DNA from: DATKZH01 sp964475955
GTDB taxonomy: Bacteria; Planctomycetota; Planctomycetia; Pirellulales; Thermoguttaceae
DNA: 6,515 nucleotides
Reading direction: 5' to 3'
NCBI GenBank assembly: GCA_964475955.1
Contig: CAYYZY010000296.1
Location: 1 to 6,515 of the forward strand
Translations under genes and position numbers: made by a program
Part shown: positions 1 through 6,110 of the stretch, in pieces
How positions within the stretch are numbered: the stretch's first letter is position 1
Layout of the letters: each line of letters begins with the position of its first letter
Notes under the pieces: generated by a model
Database searches by the model: none
The model's input: only the letters and a program-made list of their open reading frames with translations
Told to the model about the DNA's origin: nothing

Positions 1-16
1 TTTAGAGAGACTCGCC

Positions 17-1006
17 ATGTCGAACCTCTACTACGCCGCCTGTTGCCAGACCGACTTCGCCTGCCCGGCCGATCGAAGCGAGATCGGCGACCGCACCCGC
101 CGGATGATCGCGATGATCGAGCAGACCGTGGCCGGGTATGAGCCGTTCTTCGACGTCCGGCTATTGGCCTTCCCCGAGTTCGCCCACGCCGTGCCGATCT
201 ACGACAGCGTCGCCAAGCTCCGCGACCGGCTGGCGCTGCCGATCCCCAACGAGCACACCGACGCCTACGCGGCCGTCGCCCGGCGACTCGGTTGCTACGT
301 CCAGACCGGCACGTTCCTCGAAGCCGATCCCCACTACGCCGACGCCGTCTTCAACACCACCTGCCTCGTCGGCCCCGAGGGGCTCCTTTCGCGCTACCGC
401 AAGGTCAATCCGTGGATTCCGTGGGAGCTGCACGCCAGCCCGCACGACTTGGCCGACTACCGCGACGACCCGTTTCCCGTGGTCGAGACCGAGATCGGCA
501 AGCTCGGCGTGGCCGTCTGCTACGACTGGCTCTTCCCCGAGACGATCCGGCAGATCGCCATGAAGGGGGCCGAGGTGCTGGTGCGCGTCTCCGCGTACAT
601 GGACCCCTGGGGCGCCACGCCGCCCATGGACTGGTGGACGCTCTTCAACCGCGCCCGGGCGGTCGAGAACACGGCCTACGTGGTGGCGGCCAACCAGGGG
701 GCGAGCCTGGCGAACTACCCCCCGTTCAGTTGGCCGGGCGGGAGCATGGTGGTCGACTACGACGGCCGCATCCTGGCCCAGGCCGACCCCGGGCCGGGCG
801 ACAAGGTGGTCGTCGCCCCGATCGATCTCGACGCGCTTCGCACCGAGCGCGGCCGCCGCCAAGGCCACGACCCGCGCGCCCATCTCCGCGCCGAAATCCA
901 CGACTACCTCCAGCACCCCCGCCTCCCGGCAGCCTCGCCGGAGCAACACCCGCTGACCGGCGAGAACATCGCCGAGCGCATCCGCCGGGCGAAGGGGCGG
1001 ACGTGA
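17..1006 (+). CDS. Nitrilase-superfamily carbon-nitrogen hydrolase (amidase-like)
   Basis: A 329-residue protein with the Glu-Lys-Cys triad of the nitrilase superfamily: Glu54 in AFPEF, Lys129 in YRKVN and Cys168 in VAVCYDW, with a further conserved-type Glu137 after the lysine. Enzymes of this family hydrolyse non-peptide C-N bonds of amides, nitriles or carbamoyl compounds through a cysteine thioester, usually as cytoplasmic oligomers. The stretch MKGAEVLVR...YMDP (182-197), followed by ARAVENTAYVVAANQ and a DGRILAQ strand, resembles the aliphatic amidase/formamidase branch more than true nitrilases, but the substrate cannot be read from the sequence. The domain is complete, with no signal peptide or membrane segment. 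The ATG at 17 is preferred because the first beta strand (LYYAACCQTDF) follows at once; only a weak purine-rich stretch (AGAGAG) precedes it. It converges on the Rhs remnant with 57 bp between the stops. The C-terminal tail (about 280-329) is Arg/His-rich and less conserved-looking. Confidence 0.9.
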   Translation: MSNLYYAACCQTDFACPADRSEIGDRTRRMIAMIEQTVAGYEPFFDVRLLAFPEFAHAVPIYDSVAKLRDRLALPIPNEHTDAYAAVARRLGCYVQTGTFLEADPHYADAVFNTTCLVGPEGLLSRYRKVNPWIPWELHASPHDLADYRDDPFPVVETEIGKLGVAVCYDWLFPETIRQIAMKGAEVLVRVSAYMDPWGATPPMDWWTLFNRARAVENTAYVVAANQGASLANYPPFSWPGGSMVVDYDGRILAQADPGPGDKVVVAPIDLDALRTERGRRQGHDPRAHLRAEIHDYLQHPRLPAASPEQHPLTGENIAERIRRAKGRT

Positions 1007-1038
1007 GGGGGACGGTTACGAGAGCGATGGCCGACTCG

Positions 1039-1052
1039 GCGCGAAGTCGCGC
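1039..1052. terminator. Short GC hairpin between convergent genes
   Basis: GCGCG-AAGT-CGCGC forms a perfect 5-bp stem with a 4-base loop in the 57-bp gap between the two convergent stop codons. No T-run follows on either strand, so intrinsic termination is only a possibility suggested by position. Confidence 0.2.
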
Positions 1053-1063
1053 GTTGTGCCGGA

Positions 1064-2742
1064 CTACTTGCGCTTCGTTTTCGGTTTCGCTCGTTTCACC
1101 GTGCTGTTGCCGCAGTAGCGGTAGAGGTTGGCGTCGGCGTCCAGCCCGGCGGGGTCTTCGCTGAGGAATCGGCCCACTTCGGGGTCGTACCACCGGGCGC
1201 GGTAGTCGTAGAGGCCCGTCTCCGGATCGACCGGCCGGCCGGTGAAGGCGAAGAGGAAATCGGCGATCGGGGCGGTGCCGTCGACTGGGTTGCCGAAGCT
1301 GTCGTACTCGACGTGGTTGACCAGCACGGTGGACTGGCCGTCGTGCCGGACCACGTCGCGGATCGTGCCCTGGTGGTCGGCCAGGCCCCAGAGGACGTCA
1401 TCGGCGGCGTTCTCCACGGCCAGCACCTGGTCGACGGCGGCGCCGTAGAGGTGGCGATGGGCGAGGTCCGGGTCGTGCGCTCCACCGTCCAGCCCGTCTT
1501 GATCGCGGAACTCCAGGGCCAGCTCGTCGCCGCGGTGCACCTGGTAGGTGTACGTGGGCGAACCGGCGCCGTCGCCGTCGGAATCGAGCCTCCGTTCGAT
1601 CCGCCGGTCGAGGTAGTCGTAGGTGTACGCCACCCGATGGCCGGCGGGCGTGCCCGGATCGGCGTCGGCGTGCTCGGTGACCTCGACCAGGCGGTTGCGG
1701 TGGTCCCACACGTAGCGTGTCGTCGCCCCGGTGGTGTTGTGCGTGCGCGTGAGGCGGTGCGGCCGAGCTGGTCGACGACCCGGGCGACGTTGCCCTTCTC
1801 GTTGTGCGTGTAGTAGGTGGTCGCCCCGCGCTCGTCGGTGTACGCCGTCCGGTCGCGAAAGACGTTGTACCAGACCTGGCTGGTGTGGCCTTCGGCGTCG
1901 GTGACCTCATCGATCCGCGAACTGATACCCTCGTAGGAGACACTCACTCCATTGCCGTACCGATCCTTCATCTCGTGCAGCCGGCCGTCGCCGTCGAAGA
2001 CGATCTGCTTGCCCGTCTCGTCGGTCCACGTATGCCAGTCCGCCTGGGGAGTGTCGGCTTCCAGCGTGCCGTAGATCGATTCGGGCGTGACGTAGCCGCC
2101 GGTCCCGTTGGGCACGAACGGGAGGCGGTCGCCGTCGCTGGTGAACCAGACTTTCGTACCTGCCTCCGGATCGGAGCTATCTTCCAGCCGATCGCTGTAC
2201 GTGAACGACCACCCTTCGCCCATGCCCCGGTCCGAATCGAAGTCGAGATCGCCGGTGTGCTCGGAACTGTAGTGGCGTGCGACCTGGAGCGGGAAGCCAA
2301 GCCCGGGGAAGTTGAGGTCGACCTCGTCGTGGTAGACATTGCCGTTGGCCACGTTGATGGGGTCGCCGACCCAAGTGCTGGTTGCGCTCGTCACGGTCCC
2401 ATAGTCGGGCTTCGGGGGCACGGTTGCTGGACTCTGGTAGGCCGGGATGCCCCCTTGCGATGACTCGTGCAATCCTCCGCTGAATCCTCCAGAGATGATG
2501 TAGCCCGCGCTCCAGGAATTCGCGGTCTCCTTCCAGGTCAGGTACCCCACACCCTCCCGGTTGTACGTCTGTGTCTGTTCGTCCCATTCGCCGAGTCCTG
2601 TGGACGAATGGGGTATGGTGACGGTTGCTCCCCCGTTCACTGCGGCTCGGATCGCCCATTCCGACGACCCTTGAAGCCCAAAGCCGCTTACGGCGCGGGA
2701 AGAGGCCGGCGACGCCGAGCCTGCCGGCACGCTCTCGCCCAA
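1064..2742 (-). pseudogene. Rhs/YD-repeat protein remnant, 5'-truncated and frameshifted
   Basis: Two minus-strand frames make up one Rhs-family protein of about 559 residues once a single missing base is restored. Frame 1 (from 2742 to about 1756) holds a GG-rich segment (residues 70-92, ending YIISGGFSGG) of the kind found before the Rhs part of large planctomycete Rhs proteins, then a DUF6531-like start of the Rhs shell (about 126-190, GDPINVANGNVYHDEVDL) and YD-type repeats to LGR at residue 328. Frame 2 (about 1755 to 1064) resumes at LTRTHNTTGATTRYVWDHRNRL and runs through the Rhs core, including WGLADHQGTIRDVV and the signature DPETGLYDYRARWYDPEVGR, to NLYRYCGN. Uncorrected, frame 1 goes on as a meaningless Thr/Arg/Pro-rich tail to 1096. 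The protein ends 12 residues after the core with a basic tail (KRAKPKTKRK) and no toxin domain. At the 5' end an in-frame TAG lies about 14 codons upstream; the only early starts are TTG/CTG/GTG codons inside or next to a terminator, and there is no signal peptide. Rhs proteins normally form a secreted beta-cage around a C-terminal effector. This copy is most likely a decaying fragment, though the frameshift alone could be an assembly error. Confidence 0.8.
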
Positions 2743-2783
2743 AGAAAACAGCGACCCGACCAGGGGATGGTCGGGCCGCCGCT
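2742..2783 (-). terminator. Intrinsic terminator of the YTV-repeat gene
   Basis: The perfect 8-bp stem CCCGACCA (2755-2762) / TGGTCGGG (2768-2775) has a 5-base loop. An outer AGCG/CGCT arm (2750-2753 with 2780-2783) closes over a small internal loop. Read on the minus strand it is followed by TGTTTTCTTT, a good U-tract. It lies 66 bp past the stop of the YTV-repeat gene and points the right way. The TTG that opens the Rhs reading frame sits in this U-tract. Confidence 0.8.
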
Positions 2784-2848
2784 AGCGTCCAAGCCAGGCC
2801 CTCTTCGTCGGTCCGAAGAGAGGCACGCTATCCTCGTGCGGCGCGATC

Positions 2849-4552
2849 CTAGCAGCCGCAATCCTTTTCGGCGGGCTCGCAGCAAGCCGGTTCGCAGCAG
2901 GCCGGCTCGCAGCAGTGCGGGATCGGGCAGCAGACCTTCACGGGAACCTGCTTGCAGACCACCTTCGGCACGCAACGGGTCACCGTGTACGGCACCTTCT
3001 TGGGCACGTACTTCGTGCAGTGGATGGTCTTCTCGTAGCACACCGGCTTGCACACGGTGTACGGCACCCGCCGAGTGCACGTCTGCCGCACCATCTTGCA
3101 GACCTTGTACGTGCAGGTCTTCACCCGCTGCTCGGGCACCATCTTGCAGACCTTGTACGTGCAGGTCNNNNNNNNNNNNNNNNNNNNNNNNNNNNNNNNN
3201 NNNNNNNNNNNNNNNNNNNNNNNNNNNNNNNNNNNNNNNNNNNNNNNNNNNNNNNNNNNNNNNNNNNTGCAGACCTTGTACGTGCAGGTCTTCACCCGCT
3301 GCTCGGGCACCATCTTGCAGACGGTATAGGGGATCCGCTTCTCGCGGACCTCGGGCACCATCTTGCAGACCTTGTACGTGCAGGTCTTCACCCGCTTCTC
3401 GGGCACCATCTTGCGGACGGTGTAGGGAACCTTCTTCACGCGGGTCTCACGCACGTACTTCGTGCACTCGACCTCTTTCTCGATGATCTCGGGAACCCAA
3501 ACGCGGCATTGCTTCACCGGCTCGCAGCACGCGGGCTCGCACGCTTCCGGCTCGCAAGCCGCCGGCTCGCACGCCTTGGGAGCGATCTCGCGCGTCTCCC
3601 AGTGGCCCGAGCAGACCTTGACGGTCTTGGTGTACTTCACCGGCTTGCAGACGGTGTAGTGGCACTCGCGCTCGCGGGTCTCGTAGACCGGCTTGTAGAC
3701 CGTGTAGCAGATCTCCTTCTCGCGGGTCTCCCACACCGGCTTGCACACCGTGTAGCGGCAGACCTTCTCGCGGGTCTCGCGCACGGGCTTGCAGACCGTG
3801 TAGGAGATTTCCTTGGTCTTGGTCTCCCACACGGGCTTTATTACCGTGTAGGTCCGCTCGCGCGTCTCCCACACCGGCTTCATCACCGTGTAGCAGATGT
3901 CCTTCTGGCGCGTCTCCCACACGGGCTTCATCACCGTGTAGCGGATGTCTTTCTGGCGCGTCTCCCACACGGGCTTGCACACCGTGTAGGTGCGCTCGCG
4001 CGTCTCCCACACGGGCTTCATCACCGTGTAGCGGATGTCCTTCTGGCGCGTCTCCCACACGGGCTTGCACACCGTGTAGTTGCGCTCGCGCGTCTCCCAC
4101 ACGGGCTTCATCACCGTGTAGCGGATGTCCTTCTGGCGCGTCTCCCACACGGGCTTGCACACCGTGTAGTTGCGCTCGCGCGTCTCCCACACGGGCTTCA
4201 TCACCGTGTAGCAGATGTCCTTCTGGCGCGTCTCCCACACCGGCTTCATTACCGTGTAGTTGCACTCCCGATAGCGCGTCTCGGGGACGTACTTCGTGCG
4301 GGTGATGGTCTTTGGTACGGAGACCCGGTCGTAGCACGTCTTGTAGCAGGTGAACTGCTGTTTCTCGTAAACGACCTGTCGGCACGTCCGCATCACGGTG
4401 TGGCACTCCATCTCGCAGGAAGCGCACTCCGCGAACGCGGCCGGCCGGCACCGACACAGCCTCGCCACGCCGCAGTAACGGGCATCGGCCGTGTTGGCCG
4501 CCATGGCTGTCAGAACGACAGCCACCAGCGGCAAACCCAACACAGTTCTCAT
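2849..4552 (-). CDS. Secreted cysteine-rich YTV-repeat protein (interrupted by assembly gap)
   Basis: The frame encodes about 567 residues, of which about 34 are unknown because of the N run, so the true length is uncertain. Residues 1-24 are a signal peptide (MR, hydrophobic core, ADA cleavage site), giving an exported protein. Residues 25-75 are Cys-rich (nine Cys). From Tyr99 come 14 units of 14-16 residues, typically YTVMKPVWETRQKDIC or YTVCKPVWETRERN. A hinge of ACEP repeats (about 327-346) and a linker lead to a second block from about 377, whose units read Y(T/K)VCKMVPEQRVKTCT. The end is rich in Cys pairs (CCEPACCEPACCEP, then DCGC). Visible cysteines number about 50, near 10% of residues; Lys, Arg and Glu are also abundant. 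YTV repeats are known from planctomycetes, where such proteins are linked to the cell envelope; disulfide cross-linking of a structural layer is my inference. There is no catalytic motif. The ATG at 4552 has a strong Shine-Dalgarno six bases upstream, and a terminator follows the stop. The gene is transcribed toward the Rhs remnant. Confidence 0.9.
   Translation of the reverse strand: MRTVLGLPLVAVVLTAMAANTADARYCGVARLCRCRPAAFAECASCEMECHTVMRTCRQVVYEKQQFTCYKTCYDRVSVPKTITRTKYVPETRYRECNYTVMKPVWETRQKDICYTVMKPVWETRERNYTVCKPVWETRQKDIRYTVMKPVWETRERNYTVCKPVWETRQKDIRYTVMKPVWETRERTYTVCKPVWETRQKDIRYTVMKPVWETRQKDICYTVMKPVWETRERTYTVIKPVWETKTKEISYTVCKPVRETREKVCRYTVCKPVWETREKEICYTVYKPVYETRERECHYTVCKPVKYTKTVKVCSGHWETREIAPKACEPAACEPEACEPACCEPVKQCRVWVPEIIEKEVECTKYVRETRVKKVPYTVRKMVPEKRVKTCTYKVCKMVPEVREKRIPYTVCKMVPEQRVKTCTYKVCXXXXXXXXXXXXXXXXXXXXXXXXXXXXXXXXXXTCTYKVCKMVPEQRVKTCTYKVCKMVRQTCTRRVPYTVCKPVCYEKTIHCTKYVPKKVPYTVTRCVPKVVCKQVPVKVCCPIPHCCEPACCEPACCEPAEKDCGC
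3090..3452. repeat. 48-bp tandem repeat array inside the YTV gene, split by the gap
   Basis: Units of 48 bp start at 3090, 3138, (gap), 3261 by register, 3309, 3357 and 3405, each beginning ACCATCTTGC. They encode the 16-residue KMVPE type of YTV unit on the minus strand. Several units are almost identical; those at 3309 and 3405 are divergent variants. The array falls in frame (16 codons per unit), so copy-number change would lengthen or shorten the protein without breaking it. Confidence 0.85.
3168..3267. other. Assembly gap of exactly 100 N
   Basis: One hundred consecutive N bases, the usual placeholder for a gap of unknown size. Both flanks are the same 48-bp repeat, so the break is most simply a failure to assemble identical repeats. 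Confidence 0.98.
3931..4200. repeat. 90-bp tandem repeat, three copies, in the YTV gene
   Basis: Copies start at 3931, 4021 and 4111 with TCACCGTGTAGCGGATGTC. The second and third copies are identical over all 90 bp; the first differs at two positions (T for C at 3950, G for T at 3990). A partial, diverging copy begins at 4201. Each unit encodes 30 residues: one 16-residue YTVC...RQKDIR unit and one 14-residue YTVM...RER(N/T) unit. The identity suggests recent duplication or gene conversion. Confidence 0.9.
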
Positions 4553-4558
4553 TTCTTG

Positions 4559-4565
4559 CCTCCTT
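4559..4565 (-). promoter_or_regulatory. Shine-Dalgarno of the YTV-repeat gene
   Basis: Minus-strand AAGGAGG lies six bases before the ATG at 4552. It is the strongest ribosome binding site in the window and fixes this start, which also gives a proper signal peptide. Confidence 0.85.
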
Positions 4566-5445
4566 CAGGGATGTTTCCAGACGATCTGGGCCTGGCGTTC
4601 TAGACGGGGATCCGCCTACTGGATTTTCGGTCACCCCACTTACCGCACATTAACCAATATCCCAAACTGACGTTGTCTCCCGTCTTGTCTCCAAATCACT
4701 CAGGCGGCGCAGTCGCATCCTACCGCAGCTACCACCCTTAATCTCATCGTCTCTCTGGACCGGTGGCTTGATTTCGACCGAATTGGCCAAGTCGGCCTCG
4801 TGCGAAAAATGGGAGAAATGCCGCCTTGGCGGGTGCTGGATGGCCGCTACGGCTCACGACAGCCGGAAAGGAAGTGCAAGCTGGCAAAGCCTATGCGGCA
4901 ATTCACTTTGCGCCGATTCTAATGGGCCCCGGCACATCTCAACGGCTCCGAAGCGGGGCAAAGCGGCACTCGAGATCTCGTGCCTGGCACGTGCCCGTCT
5001 TCGTACGGCGAGATGGCATTCCGCCTCCCTCGATTGCGGGGAAAGCCCACGACCGGGCCTATGCCAGGACAGAACGGTTCGGAATTTCCGGAAACCGCAG
5101 GTTGGGGCGCGAAAGCAACTCCTCCACGGAAATCCGACATTGCCCCCCGCAAGAGGCGTCCCGAAGCCCACACGGTCGGTTCTCGTTCCACGTGCGTCCG
5201 CCAGTTGCCTCTGGGAAACGCCTCGCTGATTGGCAAAAACGCGCCAAAGTGCAACGGCCCCTCGGAAATCTCAACTTCTCCGCACGCCAATTCGAAGGAT
5301 GCCCGTTTGACGCACCGAAAACCGCGACCTAAGTATTCAATGTCGAGCCCGTAAATCCGGCGTTTGCGTCCGGCCGGTGCGCTGCACCCGCGAGGGCCTG
5401 TAGAGACGGCCGCGCAGGGCAGCTCCCGCTGGCCGATGGGGTTCG
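4566..5445. other. Long intergenic stretch with no supported gene
   Basis: About 0.9 kb between the YTV gene (leaving on the minus strand) and the pseudopilin region (plus strand). It must contain the YTV promoter, probably in the AT-richer part 4620-4770, but I find no clear -35/-10 pair. Reading frames of 100-180 codons exist on both strands (for example 4826-5332 plus and 4919-5461 minus). They show no recognisable domain, lack good ribosome sites, and the sampled third-codon-position GC of the minus frame (about 65%) is well below that of the real genes here. Small features seen: a direct repeat at 4673-4692 and a palindrome at 5085-5094. Confidence 0.6.
4673..4692. repeat. Direct repeat TTGTCTCC, 12-bp period
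   Basis: TTGTCTCC occurs at 4673-4680 and again at 4685-4692, separated by CGTC. It lies about 120-140 bp upstream of the YTV start codon. Spacing near one helical turn would suit a regulator binding tandem half-sites, but this is inference from position only. Confidence 0.3.
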
Positions 5446-5459
5446 AAAGGAGCTCCGGC

Positions 5460-5576
5460 ATGCCCGATCCAACGGAACAAGCTCGACCGCCCGTGACCGG
5501 CTTCCCGGGTTGGGCCCGCGTCGGCCGGGCCGGAGCGTTCTCCCGTACGCGAAGAGGAGCGATTGATCATGATTAG
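5460..5576 (+). CDS. Possible 38-codon leader ORF overlapping the pseudopilin start
   Basis: An ATG at 5460 is preceded by AAAGGAG (5446-5452) at an ideal 7-base spacing. It opens a 38-codon frame (MPDPTEQARPPVTG..., ending AIDHD) whose TAG at 5574-5576 lies just inside the pseudopilin gene; the two share ATGATTAG. Such overlap is typical of translational coupling. The peptide is Arg/Pro/Gly-rich with no domain, signal or membrane segment, so only the ribosome site and the overlap argue for it. A GC hairpin (GGCCCG 5513-5518 with CGGGCC 5526-5531) lies within it, 21 bases before the pilin ribosome site. It may simply be 5' untranslated sequence. Confidence 0.3.
   Translation: MPDPTEQARPPVTGFPGWARVGRAGAFSRTRRGAIDHD
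5552..5559 (+). promoter_or_regulatory. Shine-Dalgarno of the pseudopilin
   Basis: AAGAGGAG ends nine bases before the ATG at 5569. A TTG in the same frame at 5563 would be only three bases away, so this site decides for the ATG. Confidence 0.7.
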
Positions 5577-6024
5577 CGACCGCGGCCGCAAAGCATTCAC
5601 TCTGATCGAGGTCCTGATCGTCGTGGTCATCATGGCCGTTCTGGCGGCGACCATCATCCCGCAGTTCTCGTCGTCCACGCAGGACGCCAAAGAAAGCCAA
5701 CTCAGCTTCAACATGCACGCCCTGCGATCCCAGATCGAGCTTTACCGGGTGCACCATCTGGGCGATTACCCCTCGATCGAGGACGGCGACCTGCCCGCCT
5801 TGACCAACGAAACCAAGGCGGACGGCACGATCAATACGGGTGCTTCCGACCCTGACACCTACCCCTACGGCCCCTACGTCGACGGCGAGCTGCCCAAGAA
5901 CCCGTTCAACGACCTGAAGACGGTCGTCGCGGGGACCGGGGCCGCGGGCGATGGGAGTTCGGGCTGGCAGTACGACGCGACCACGGGCGGCATCTGGCCC
6001 AACCACGACGGTTGGACGCCGTAG
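5569..6024 (+). CDS. GspG-like pseudopilin with prepilin N-terminal methylation motif
   Basis: A 151-residue protein with a short basic leader (MISDRGRKA) followed by FTLIEVLIVVVIMAVLAATIIPQF, the class III signal and hydrophobic helix of type II secretion pseudopilins and type IV pilins. Prepilin peptidase would cut between Ala9 and Phe10, leaving N-methyl-Phe and the conserved Glu at +5 (Glu14). Ala at -1 is less usual than Gly but accepted. The helix (10-33) anchors the subunit in the inner membrane; the rest is periplasmic. After the helix come an amphipathic stretch with IELYRVHHLGDYPS, then GPYVDGELPKNPFND, which matches the GPYL..IP.DPW region of GspG major pseudopilins, and a Gly/Trp-rich end (GWQYDATTGGIWPN). 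Length fits a GspG-like protein. No other secretion genes are in the window, so it may be an orphan or the edge of a cluster. Whether it serves a T2SS, a pilus or a planctomycete-specific machine is open. Confidence 0.88.
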   Translation: MISDRGRKAFTLIEVLIVVVIMAVLAATIIPQFSSSTQDAKESQLSFNMHALRSQIELYRVHHLGDYPSIEDGDLPALTNETKADGTINTGASDPDTYPYGPYVDGELPKNPFNDLKTVVAGTGAAGDGSSGWQYDATTGGIWPNHDGWTP

Positions 6025-6071
6025 CCGGCTGCATACGGCCCCGCTTCGGGCCGGCCGTCACGGCGGCGCCG

Positions 6072-6110
6072 CGAAGCCCCTCCCGCAACGTGGCCGCGCG
6101 AGGGGCTTCG
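6072..6110 (+). terminator. Terminator-like hairpin after the pseudopilin
   Basis: The perfect 11-bp inverted repeat CGAAGCCCCTC (6072-6082) / GAGGGGCTTCG (6100-6110) encloses a 17-base loop and starts 48 bp past the pseudopilin stop. The tail TGCTTGCGCC is not a true U-run, so it may be a weak or factor-assisted terminator. A second small inverted repeat (ACGGCC 6035-6040 with GGCCGT 6053-6058) precedes it. Confidence 0.5.

Noticed and set aside
161..949. 262-codon minus-strand frame across the amidase gene
   Set aside because: Antisense shadow in GC-rich DNA; Val/Gly/Asp-rich with no domain, while the plus strand holds a complete enzyme.
1804..2463. 219-codon plus-strand frame within the Rhs remnant
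   Set aside because: Antisense of the DUF6531/YD region; no ribosome site or recognisable domain.
3090..4266. CRISPR-like periodic repeats
   Set aside because: Units are contiguous and in coding frame with no unique spacers; they are protein-coding tandem repeats.
2915..4603. 562-codon plus-strand frame across the YTV gene, and a 395-codon minus frame from 4634
   Set aside because: Both are out-of-frame readings of the same tandem repeats, which keep all frames open. The minus frame at 4552 alone has a signal peptide and strong ribosome site.
5364..5459. Longer start at 5364 for the small ORF before the pseudopilin
   Set aside because: No ribosome site at 5364, whereas the ATG at 5460 has AAAGGAG at ideal spacing.
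4826..5461. Overlapping 168-codon (plus) and 180-codon (minus) frames in the spacer
   Set aside because: No domain, no good ribosome site, and low third-position GC in the sampled part. A decayed gene cannot be excluded.
5563..5568. TTG start for the pseudopilin at 5563
   Set aside because: Only three bases from the Shine-Dalgarno; the ATG at 5569 has workable spacing and gives a normal short leader.
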